A stretch of 64,000 bases of DNA, from positions 70,662,308 through 70,726,307 of the forward strand of contig NC_134454.1 of NCBI RefSeq assembly GCF_030867145.1, read 5' to 3'. Positions 15,401 to 27,400 of this stretch are shown piece by piece. Numbering within the stretch: position 1 is the stretch's first letter; every line of letters begins with the position of its first letter. The notes under the pieces are model-generated. The model had not been told where the DNA came from. It saw only the letters and a list, made by a program, of their open reading frames with translations, and made no database searches. The DNA is from Opisthocomus hoazin. Taxonomy: Eukaryota > Chordata > Aves > Opisthocomiformes > Opisthocomidae. The position numbers and the translations under genes are program-made.

Positions 15401-18400
15401 AAAATACCTCAGGCTTGGGTTCCATAAATGCTCCAGTTGTAATGAGAGACTTAAAAGGAAAAAAATGTACCTTGATTTCTCTCGCATGCAACGACCACCA
15501 TCTGCAGTAAGTCCTGAATGACTGAACTTCTCAGTCATTTACTGTAATAACAGTAGCTCCTACCATTGTAACTATCCTTAGTTTTACTTCAGGCTGGTAA
15601 CTCCAATTTCTGTTCTTTCCCTAAGCCTTTTGTATTCTTTCTGAATCAAACACAGAAAAATATACAAAAAAACCCTGTACACTTGTACTGAGGTGTCCCA
15701 ATTTAACAAAGCAATATTTAAAACTCTCAAGCAAATATTTAAAACTACCAATATTTTATACAATACAAATATACTTTAAATTAGCTTACAAACTCAAAAA
15801 ATTGGCCCTTCTGAAACCAGCATCATAGTGCATTGCTACATGGATTCCTCTGCACAGAACACAAATGGACAGTGGGGGGAAAGGTAATTTGGCATGTGTT
15901 AACATCACACTGTGTAATGATTCTTTTGGATCTGAGTTGGCCTGGCAACAGTGTAACTATATTTATATAATACATTTATATATTTATATAATACATTTGC
16001 TCCTTCTAAGTTGGATGTTCAAGAGTGACCAACCATTTTACATGTCATCTTCCCACATTTTGACTGCAAATGTCAGGAAGAAGTTCTATCTACTGGCTTG
16101 CATAATTATCTACAAACTGTGACCCTGCTCATCATGACATCTGAGTATCTGTTTCCCTTAAAACATCTGAATTCTGTCCATGATTTCACACTAAAATCTT
16201 GTTGACTTTAAGCAGGTCTTAAATTAAGGTTAGAAGTACCTTCCTGAATTGAAGCCTGGAAAATCTCTGCAGCGCAAGCTTCGTAAGAACAAGAAACGTT
16301 TGGCAGTTTACAACAAAAATAAAAATTTCGCATAAAAATTTTAATCTAAATTTGGTGAAGTATCAAAAATGTTTATTTCATTGAGATTAGAAACAACATT
16401 ATACTGTCCTCAAACCACCAGTGACAATCTGTTTCTTAGATTTTGCAATGGCTTTTCCAACAAGTGTTAGTGCAAATCCCCAGCTGAAGCCTATTTCTCT
16501 CTCAAACCAGATTTTGGTAAATCTCTCAGATCCTGAGGGCGCTTTTTTTTTCCCCATGTGAGTAAGCCTTAAATCACCCCAAAGTATATAACAGTACAGT
16601 CAAGCTGTCCTGTTAAGCTGATGTGTGCAGAGGGACTGAATGCTGATGGAAGACAGTCTCACTAGGTGGCTTCACATGCTGTCTTGCGCATGGTCCCAAA
16701 CAACAAGATTACATGGAAAGCTGTTACTTACTACTCACCCACAACCTATGGGAAATGGACTGCAATACCAGTTTGCTTCTCTAGAAACATCTTTAAAGCA
16801 TTTCAGGAGAAGTAAATGGAAAATCTGCAGACAGTACAGTTTTAAAAGGGGTGGACAACAAGCAGTACTAAAGATTCTGCGGAGTCTTTATCATAAAAGC
16901 GAAGCAGTAAGCCATATAATTCCATACCAATTTCAACACATGCCACGGCATTTTGCACAAGAAAACATTATTCATAGACATCGTATCACAGTATCATCTT
17001 GCCAGAGAAGCTTGTGCTGTAGTTTTGCCAACACTGCGCTAAACAACTGCTATGTTCTAGCCTGCATCTGACTATACCTTAAGCCTCTTGATAGGTATTG
17101 TCAGCAGCTCCCTGTGCTTGCCTTCTGTGGCAGCCATGCATAGCTAACAACCATTGCTTCTTTACTTCAGACAGTGCTAAGCATTTCATTTGCAAAAAGG
17201 ACCTCTGCTGACGCTCTACTCCTGTGCTTCTTGCCTGATCATGCAATAAAACTTCAGTACAGTTTGTAAGAGCAAAATGAGAACTCAATGTAACAGATTT
17301 TTACCACCTGAAAAAAATTCTTGTTCACTGGAAAGGTTTTCATAGAATCATAGAACGGGTTGGGTTGGAAGGGACCTTTAAAAGCCATCTAGTCCAACTC
17401 CCCTGCAATAAGCAGAGACATCTTCAACTAGGTCAGGTTGCCCAGAGCCCTGTCCAGCCTGACCTGGAATGTTTCCAGGGATGGGGCATCTACCACCTCT
17501 CTGGGAAACCTGTGCTAGTGGTTCACAACCCTTACTGTAAAAAATTTCTTCCTTGCATTTAGTCTAAATCTACCTTCTTTTAGTTTAAAGCCATTACCCC
17601 TTCTTCTGTCACTACAAATGCTATTAAACAGCCTGTCCCCATCTTTCCTATAGGCCCCCTTTAAGTACTGGAAGGCTGCAGTAAGGTCTCCCCGCAGCCT
17701 CTTCCATGCTGAGCAGCCCCAACTCTCTCAGCCTTTCCTCCTAGGAGAGGTGTTTCAGCCCTCTGGTCGTTTTTGTGGCCCTTCTCTGGACCCACTCCAC
17801 AGCACCATGTCTGTCCTGTGCTGCGGGCTCCAGAGCTGGATGCAGGACTACAGGTGGGCTCTCACCAGAGCAGAGCAGAGTGGCAGAATCCCCTCCCTTG
17901 ACAGTTTTCTGTGTATTAGTCAAAGGGGACCATTTGAACAAAACCATATGTAACATAGACGAGCAACAGTTTTGGACTGTCTTAAATTTACCTAAACAAG
18001 AACAACAACAAAAAAGCACCCAAAACCCCAATCACTCAAACAACAGAATCTATAGTTCTATAGTAGGTAATTTTTAAAGTTTTACTATTTTTCAACCCAA
18101 TTCAAGAGCATACACACCTGTATTTATTTTGAAACACAGAAAGACCAATACAGGAGCAGACCCATGGCCTATCAGTCAATAACAGACAAGTCAAATAAGG
18201 AACAAGCAACCTCACAGTCAAAGATTAAATTAACTGCTTCTGCATAAAACAGTATTTCCTTCCCACACATTAACCATTGTTTTTCCTGAATTCTGATTTA
18301 TCATGGTTTTTTATAGTATCTTATAACTATAGCATTTCTTATAATGCGGGCAAGAGTTTTAGTTGCTTGTTACAATTTCTATGTTAGAAATCCACACCAA

Positions 18401-21400
18401 ATTACACTGGTGCCCAAGGCTTATCGTTAATTCCTGTTGCAGACTAGGCAGCTATGCGTATGCAAAAGTACTAACTTCCAGCACTTTTATCAGATAGCTC
18501 CTGTTCCAGAAACTTCCTCGTCTAGCATCTGAGACTTCTCATCACCTTCTCACTATTTCCCATCTTACATTTATTCCCAATCAGCATAATTTTTATGTAA
18601 ACACTGCTTTTCAGGCTAAACAGAATTTTCTCTGTACTTGGGAATATGAAAGGGACAGCTATATGTGATACACAGCAGATGATTAAACCGCAAAATATCT
18701 AATGATGCTGCCTCAATCATAAGGGAATGATGATTTGCCCTTTCAAAATTAAAACACTTTTCCAACTGCACAGTGGTCATATGAGAGAGCTGTGCAAACG
18801 GGCACCAAGTCAAAGAGAAAAGTATTAAACTTGCCTGAATTGCTATCCTGTTCATTTGCCTAGTACAATAAAAAGACCCAAGAGTCAAAATAAAATACAA
18901 GACCAGATGGATTTCTAATAGTAGCATACAGGCCAAATAAGCACAATACTGCCAACCCTACAAACGAAGGCCCTGCCAAGGAGCAAGATGTAGCCAGTGG
19001 AACATCTCTTACCGCTTGGCATCAGGGCACTATATGTTCCATACACAAATGACAAGGAAAGCATAATACTGTATATTTTATCTGGCTAGATGAATGTTTT
19101 CTTTCAATTTTTCAGTCCATCTAACTTCTTCTGTGAAGGAATAAGTAGATGCAAACAATTGATACACTCAAATTCAAGGCTCGAAAACCTACTTACATTA
19201 GCACATTTTCTTTCATTATAAAATTGTTCGTTTCTATAACGTAAATAGCTTAAGATGTTCTCTTGTAGAGACATTACAGATTACCACTGATCAGTAACTT
19301 CATAGTCTTTGCAGGAATACATGCTTGTAACATGGCCAAATTCCAACTAGAGAGATGCTGCTCTGGTTTCAAAGGCCATCTAGCGTCAAGCAGAAGCTTA
19401 CCACTTCCTACTGAAACTAACACAGTGTAGCTAAAGATTCTAATTAAGGAAACAAAAAAGAAAAATTACCAACAAATATTTTAGTACTATCCAAATGTAA
19501 AACTAGGATTTACTGTCTTCAGAAAGCTATCCAACAGTATTGTAAGTGTTTAGTTTTATAGATTTGAACAAGTCACCAGTTTACTAAATATTCAGTGGTC
19601 AAATAAATGCTAAGGATAAACAAAAATCTAGTTACACTGCAAAAGACAAATGTAGGTTACTGAGTTTAAGAAATATTTACAAATATCCTTCTTAGGAACT
19701 CCATCTAAGATCTGAACATTGAATTTAAGTCTGAAGTACTATACACAATGTCGCAATGATCAGTGCTACAGCCAAACAGCACAGCCGCGGCAATACTGCT
19801 GGTACTGGAATACACTCAAAGCTCTCACTTCACTGGTTGCACTGTTATGCAGCTGATAACATTATTCCTATTCTAGTATTCAGGAAGTGGTTTGGATCAG
19901 ACATGCTTTAGGGTTGAAGAGATACAAGAAAAATGTCCTACATAAATGTCCTATCATTCTCAATATGGCTAATTTACTTCTGAAGTTTTCCCTATAAATC
20001 TTTAGCTTATTCAGGAGCAAAGCCACAATACTTGATGTGGCAGCAAAATACTGCTGCAAGACATGATTGTGATCTTACAAGAGACAAACACTGTCAGTCA
20101 GTAAATAAAAACAGACACATTTAACAACGAATAAAAAATGTGAATACTGAAGAAATGTTGGTCTGTATACATTCTTGGCTAGTTTAAACATGAAATTTCC
20201 TCTAAGTGTTTTGTATTTAAAAAGGAAAATCAGTATTTTTTTATGTCGTACTGCTCATCTCATAAAAGATTACTTTTATTGACTTTTCAGCAATTGGCTG
20301 AATAGTTACAGCAGCTACAGAAGCACTACTACCTTCATTATAGCCCCTACTGACCTGTTTCAAAATCTTAAATACAGTCCTTGCTCACAAGTGAAGTAGT
20401 GAGAAAAATTAATGAAATCTATGAATTTATTTAGAACATTGGAGAAGAACCAACAGATAATATAGATAGAATTGCCACTATTTTTACCTTTTGTTTCCTT
20501 ATAATTCAAAAGAAAGAAAAGAATCAAAGGGCTTATAGTTTCAGTAAAGGAAATATTCTTTATTATTTCCTTAAAATCTAGTCAAAAAAAGATGGTATAA
20601 AAAATGTAAGTGATCTACTATTTCCTTTTTTCTTCTTAATTCACGTAGATTGAGTTCTGTAGTTCTCTACTGAATTTACAAACTTCTGAATGGCTGAGCA
20701 TATAGAGTAATCTCTCAAAGTCTGAAGATAAATAACTGAAATATCAAATTTTCTTTAGCTATTCACAGTTATTTCATATAAAGCAACTTTTGGGAGATAT
20801 TCTTATTAAATTGCAGATCACAAGTATACAAAACTAATGCCATTTATAAGGAGCAGGTTTTTTTCCTGTCGTTTTGTATCTCCTGCCGTTTAATTTTTCA
20901 GCTGTGGAAGTACAAAGGTATAAAGCCTTTATTTAAATAACTATGCCACAAAATTACATTTATTTTTTAAAATAGTCTTAAAAACCTATAAAAACCCAGT
21001 TAAAATACTTAGTCTTTATATATCTCAAAGATGTACATGTGTTAAGAGTGCATGTAAACAAATAAACATATCTCCACCCCACTGAGAAAACAGAATTTGC
21101 ATCAAGACCAAGAATAAATTCAAAATCTAATGCTACTGAACATGAATGAGTTCAAATATTTTTCAAATTTCTTATTTTACTAATTTCTGGTTAGTTAGCC
21201 ATAATGTAGCATTCATGAAAATTCTGACTTTAAGAAGGCAAACACTACCTGTGTATAACAGTGATCCAATGTACACTATTTATTATGAATTAACAGGTAG
21301 CACTGACAGAACAAGATACACAACAAAAAATCCGCATCTGCATAACTTGGAGTAGCCATGTACATATTTTTTCCCCCTTGTTCTTCATTTGTCTGAATAA

Positions 21401-24400
21401 AACAGAGCAATACTGGCATCTGGGTTTTTCTGGTAATAAATACACGCTTTTTATTAACATACCCTGATTCTGACTTAAGATGATTCCCACAATTTATGGA
21501 AACTCTAATAATACTGCAAGTACCATTTTAACGCAAATGACCTGCTCTGTGTACCAAGGCTACAAGCTCCTGAATAGCATGGAGAGTAACTCCCCAAGTT
21601 TTCAGTTTTAACATGTGTGCACAGTTAACCTGAGCAGCCTAAGACAGGCAACACACACAACAGTGTATTATGCTTTATCACGGTGATTTTTGCCATGGAA
21701 TTTAAACAGAAGTGTAATGAGTGCAGTGTTTCACGTTCATATTATAAAGCAACAGGGTATTATTGTAATGATCTGCAACGACTTCCATTACACTTTAGGG
21801 AAGCCCTATAATCTAACGCCCATGTCAGCCACAACAATGTTTCTTTCAACCTCTTGAATTCCAAACCTCAAAGTTTCCTAAAAGCACTATCAATTTCTCC
21901 CCAGTTAAGTGTAGCTCACTGACAGCCATCTCACTCTTCTTATTTATCACATGTATGTGATTTTTCACATTACTTTATCCAGTTTGTCTACTACACTGAG
22001 AAGTACGTTAACAAAGCTTTATTTCACTGCAGAACTAAGCCCTTCATAATTCTTGTGAAAGGTCAGCAGATCTTTTCCAGTTCAGCAATATCCTTGAACT
22101 GACTGTGATCAGCACGAAATGGAACAGAATACCACAGTAGTAGTGATATCACTAGAACACAGGATACAATTCTACCGCTCCTGCCTGAGATCCCTTCTAC
22201 ACAGAGAAGTATGATACTAATCTTCTGTTTCACAATGGAAACTCCCGCTTTAACAAGAATTCAGTGAAAGCCCAGTCTTCTAGGAGTCATTATCTTCTAC
22301 CTGCATGATCTACATACTTTTAGTTCTAGGGATATAATTTTACTTGTTATGTTATTCAAACCAGAATAACCATAGTGGGGAGGATAAAAAAAAGTTAACT
22401 TCTCTCCTACCTTCAAAAGCTGCTTGCCAATTGTTGGACTCATTTTTTCATCCACCATAAGAATTACTATTCCTCTGTCATCCATACCTCGGCGTCCTGC
22501 ACGACCTGACATTTGAATGTATTCACCTGAGGATATCTAGGATAAAATGAGAAAAAGAAAAAAAATTAACAACTATTATAAAAACAGCAAGAACATAAAA
22601 AGTGCTATTTACAATTATACAGTAGATGACCATGATGTATAAAAACTAGCAGACAGGAGTTATCTAAGATACAAAATTTTCACAGATTTAATTCAATTAT
22701 TCATGACTGATCACTAAGCACGAAGATATAAACTCATGCCTATGAATGTCAGCAGAGTAAGTTGACTAATGCTCCCATAGCTACGGTGATTCCCATAACA
22801 CAGTGCATCATTTTAATAAGCATAAAAAGCATTTTACTAATGTCTTATGTGATGCAAGGTTGCTGGGCATGCTGAAGATTACTAAAATATAAGACAACTT
22901 CAACATACTGGTAACGAATCTCCACCATCTTCAAATAACGTATCACTTCATTCAAATATAACATTAAAATGCTGATAACTAGCAAGAGCATTATTTCTAC
23001 GCCTACTAACTGTGAAACTGGAGAGGTTACAAAGAACTGGGACATGCCAGCTATAACTGGTTCCCTATGTCTCAGAAAGTTACAAACCAGGTGTGTTTTG
23101 TCATCTGTGGCACTTGCATTCACAAAAACTTCTGAAGTTTCACTGTCATAGAATCATAGAAGAGTTTGGGTTGAAAGGGACCTTCAAAAATCTAGTCCAA
23201 CATCTTCAACTAGACCAGGTTGCTCAAAGCCCCATCCAACCTGACCTGGAATGTTTCCAGGGATGGGGCATCTACAACCTCTCTGGGAAACCTGTGCCAG
23301 TGGTTCACAACCCTCACTGTAAAAAATTTCTTCCTTACATTTAGTCTAAATCCACCCTCTTTTAGTTTAAAACCATTACCCCTTGTCCTATCACTACAGG
23401 CCCCACATAAAAAGCCTGTCCCCATCTCTCCTATAAGCCCCCTTTAAGTACTGGAAGGCTGCAATAAGGTCTCCCCGGAGCCTTCTCTTCTCCAGGCTCA
23501 ACAGCCCCAACTCTCTCAGCCTTTCCTCCTAGGAGAGGTGTTTCAGCCCTCCAATCATCTTTGTGGCCTCCTCTGGCCCGGCTCCAACAGCTCCATGTCG
23601 TTCCTGTGCTGAGGGCTTCAGAGCTGGACGCAGGACTCCAGGTGGGCTCTCACCAGAGTGGAGCAGAGGGGCAGAATCCCCTCCCTTAACCTGCTGGCCA
23701 TGCTGCTTGTGGTGCAGCCCAGGATATGGTTGGCTTTTTGCACTGTAAGTGCACACTGTCAGCCCATGTCCAGCTTTACATTCACCAGTACCCTCAAGAC
23801 CTTCTCAGCAAGGCTGCTCTCCATCCCTTTCTCCTCCAGCTAGTATTGATACCAGGGGCTGCCCCAGCGCATGTGCAAGGCCTCACACGTGGCCTTGTTG
23901 AACCCCATGAGATTCACGTGGGCCAACTTCTCAACCTTGTCAAGGTCCTTCTGGATGGCATCCCATCTCTCAGGCATGTCAACCGCACTACTCAGCTTGG
24001 TGTCTTCTGCAAGCTTGCTGAAGGTGCACTCGATCTCGCTTTCAGTATCATTGATGAATATATTAAACTGGTTCCAATATGGTCCAAGTACTTTACGTCA
24101 GATCTCAAAAACTACTTAAGGAAACTGTGCTAAATAATTTTAAAAGCAGGAGTTCCACATATCTGATGCTTTAAATGTAGCTAATTCTCGCATATATCGT
24201 AAGGACATGCAATCAGACTCAATGAATCGTGAAGCTGAACAGTCTAAACTAAGACTGAAGATATGTGTATGCCATAATGCACTTACCTGTTTACTGCAAT
24301 CTTCCCATCTGTGAAAGATGAATCACAGCACTTTTTATAAAGCTTAGTTGTGATGACTTGTACACCCTTATTATTATTTACATGTGAATCACATACCTGG

Positions 24401-27400
24401 TTTTAATGTTTCAAACTTTTAAATTATTTGTTTTCCAGTGTTTAAGAACCTGTCCCTCCCTCCACACATTTCTGTCTTTCTGTGAGCTAGCTAAAATACC
24501 CTGCTATAACCAAACAATCAATACTCTCCTGAGGTAAATGAACTCTTTTCTTGGTTCTGTCAAAACTTAAATTCCATTATCATTATGATATGATACTCAG
24601 CCCACTTATCCTCCACATTCCTCTGACACAGAAGAGGATACTTAGGTCTCACAGTTTTGGACAAGTTGTGCAGAAGTCTTAGTCTAATCCAGTGTCCACC
24701 GCTAACCTGTGTTTTGATTCCCTTTTGCTGTTTCTATTAAAATAAATAATGTCACGCATAATCTGAGGAATCCTGTCTTCAGGAATTTGTATACTAATTA
24801 CAAATGGATCTGTGAACAAAGAAAGATTTTTGAAAGAAAAAAATATTTTCTACTACATTTAACTGGTTTTCACTTACCCATCGGAAATCTTTTCCATCAA
24901 ATTTGCTGGCGCTCGTAAATAGCACAGTCCTGGCTGGCATATTAATTCCCATAGCAAAAGTCTCTGTTGCAAATAACGCCTAAATAAACAGACTAAAGTT
25001 AAGCAAGCAAAAACAAAGGCTCTTAAGAAAACGTGCAAATAGCCAGAGATTGCTACACAAAACCTCTCCAAATTTTACTACTTAGGAACAGTCAACATAG
25101 GAACATAGGCACGCTCAATATCTAAAAACGGGACCAAAAATATTCTTTCCCTCTTCTCTTACTTTCTCCAGGAAAACAGAAAAACTAGTTAGATGGGACC
25201 ATGTGAAAGACTCCAAACGAAAACACATGGGGGTGCAAAATATATTACTGAAAAATAACAGTTAACTTCCACACTCAAAATTCACAAGAAGAAAACAGCA
25301 GTTAGCTACCCAAAAAAACCTTACATTTTTCTGAATTTACGTCCCTTAGGGCAACCAACAAACAGCCTGGTAAATGTCTACAGCCATTTATAGGAGCAAA
25401 ATATATCATAAAACAGTTGAAGAAAATGTCAAATTTAGACCTTGTAAGTTTAAATACTTTTGAATAAAATCTGGAACACTTAAAACTACAGCTGTAATTG
25501 TGCACTAACATAAGACATTTAAGGGACCGTATTAAAGACCACAAACTTCTCTGTGTAGAGAGAAAAAAACAACACAAACCAGCTTCAAAAAATGTTTTTT
25601 TCACATAAAGATGGAGGCATTTACTTTAGTAAAGCCTTTGGTACTGTCTCCCACAGCATTCTTCTAGAGCTGCTGGCATCTCATGGCCTAGATAGGCGTA
25701 TTCTTCGATGGCCAGATGGCTGGGCCCAAACCGTTGTCATGAATGCAGCTCAATCCAGTTGGCAACAGGTCACAAGTGGTGTTCCCCAGGGCTCACTTCA
25801 TCAGGGATCTGGATGAGGGGACCAAGGGCACCCTCAGTAACTTTGCAGATGACACCAAGTTGGGCGGGAGTGTTGATCTGCTTGAGGATAGGAAGGCTTT
25901 ACAGAGGGATCTGGGCAGACTGGATGGATGGGCTGAGGGCAGTTGTATGAGGTTCAACAAGACCAAGTGCCGGGTCCTGCACTTGGGTCACAACCACCCC
26001 ATTCAACACCACAGACTTTGGGAAGAGTGGCTGGAAAGCTGCCTGGCTGAAAAGGACCAGGGGGTGGTGGTCAACAGCCGGCTGAACATGAGCCAGCAGT
26101 GTGCCCAGGTGGCCAACAAGGCCAACGGCATCGTGGCTTGTATCAGGAATGGTGTGGCCAGTGGGAGTAGGGAAGTGGTTGTCCCCCTGTACTAAGCACT
26201 GGTGAGATCACACCTCGAATACTATGTTCAGTTTTGGGCCCCTCACTACAAGAGGGACATTGAGGTGCTGCAGTGCATCCAGAGAAGGATAATGAAGCTG
26301 ATGAAGGGTCCAGAGAACCAGTCTTCTGAGGAGCACTTGAGGGAACTGGGGTTGTTTAGCCTGGAGAAAAGGAGACTCACTGGAGACCTTCTCACTTGCT
26401 ACAAGTACCTGACAGACAGTTGTAGTGAGGCGGCTATTGGTCTCTTCTCCCAAGTAACTAGCGATAGGATGAGAGGAAATGGCCTCAAGTTGCACCAGGG
26501 GAGGTTTAGATTGGATATTAGGAAAATTCTCTTTACTGAAAGAGCTGTAAAGCATTGGAACGGGCTGCCCAGGGAAGTGGTGGATCTCACCATCCCTGGA
26601 GGTGTTAAAAAAACATGTAAACATGGCACTTTGCGACATGGTTTAGTAGGCATGCTGGTGTTGTGTTGACGGTTGGACTTGATGATCTTGGAGGCCTTTT
26701 CCAACCTTAATGATTCCATGATTTTATGTATTTTCATTTCTCAAGGGAAGGGACTTGCAACCGGTTACATATATTAAACTGCAGCACTGGAACAGCTACA
26801 GGCTTCCAGAGGTGCTGTGCACGTTTGTACAACCTAGTATGCAGATTCACAGAATGGAGCCTGGCACTTCATAGAATCATAGAAAGTTTTGGGTCGGAAG
26901 GGACACCTAGAGGTCATCTAGTCCAACCCCCCTGCAGCAAGCAGGGACACCGCTAACTAGATCAGGTTGCTCAGAGCCCTGTCCAACCTGGTCTTGAATG
27001 TTTCCAGGGATGGGGCCTCCACTACCTCTCTGGGCAACCCGTTCCAGTGTTTCGCCACCCTCATTGTAAAGAATTTCTTCCTTATATCTAGCCTAAACCT
27101 ACCCTGTTTTAGTTTAAAACCATTACCCCTCGTACTGTCACTGCTGTCTCTACTAAAAAGATTGTCCCCATCTTTCCTATAGGCTCCCTTTAAGTACTGA
27201 AAGGTTGCAATCAGGTCTCCCCGGAGCCTTCTCTTCTCCAGGCTGAACAAGCCCAACTCTCTCAGCCTGTCCTCACAGAAGAGGTGCTCCAGCCCTCGGA
27301 TCATTTTTGTAGCCCTCCTTTGGACCCGCTCCAACAGTTCCATGTCCTTCTTGTGCTAAGGGCTTCAGAGCTGAACGCAGGACTCCAGGTGAGGTCTCAC

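Larger units (their letters stand above)
8573..22410 (-). other. MTREX: MTREX intron 15 (13.8 kb), largest intron
   Basis: This intron lies directly after the motif VI exon. It contains two plus-strand CR1 3' ends at 9.07 and 9.52 kb, one minus-strand CR1 at 17.3 kb, an 11-bp inverted repeat at 12.11-12.17 kb and a short AT-rich duplication near 15.96-16.0 kb. The remaining sequence (about 10-17.3 and 18-22.4 kb) looks like ordinary AT-rich intron. Its short open frames lack conserved features. Confidence 0.8.

Noticed and set aside
15959..16000. AT-rich short direct repeat (tatataatacattt)
   Set aside because: Two loosely repeated low-complexity units; ordinary slippage.
16640..17071. 143-codon plus-strand open frame in MTREX intron 15
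   Set aside because: Composition looks random (many His, Cys, Gln), with no homolog I recognise. Protein database search and RNA-seq would decide; I expect nothing.
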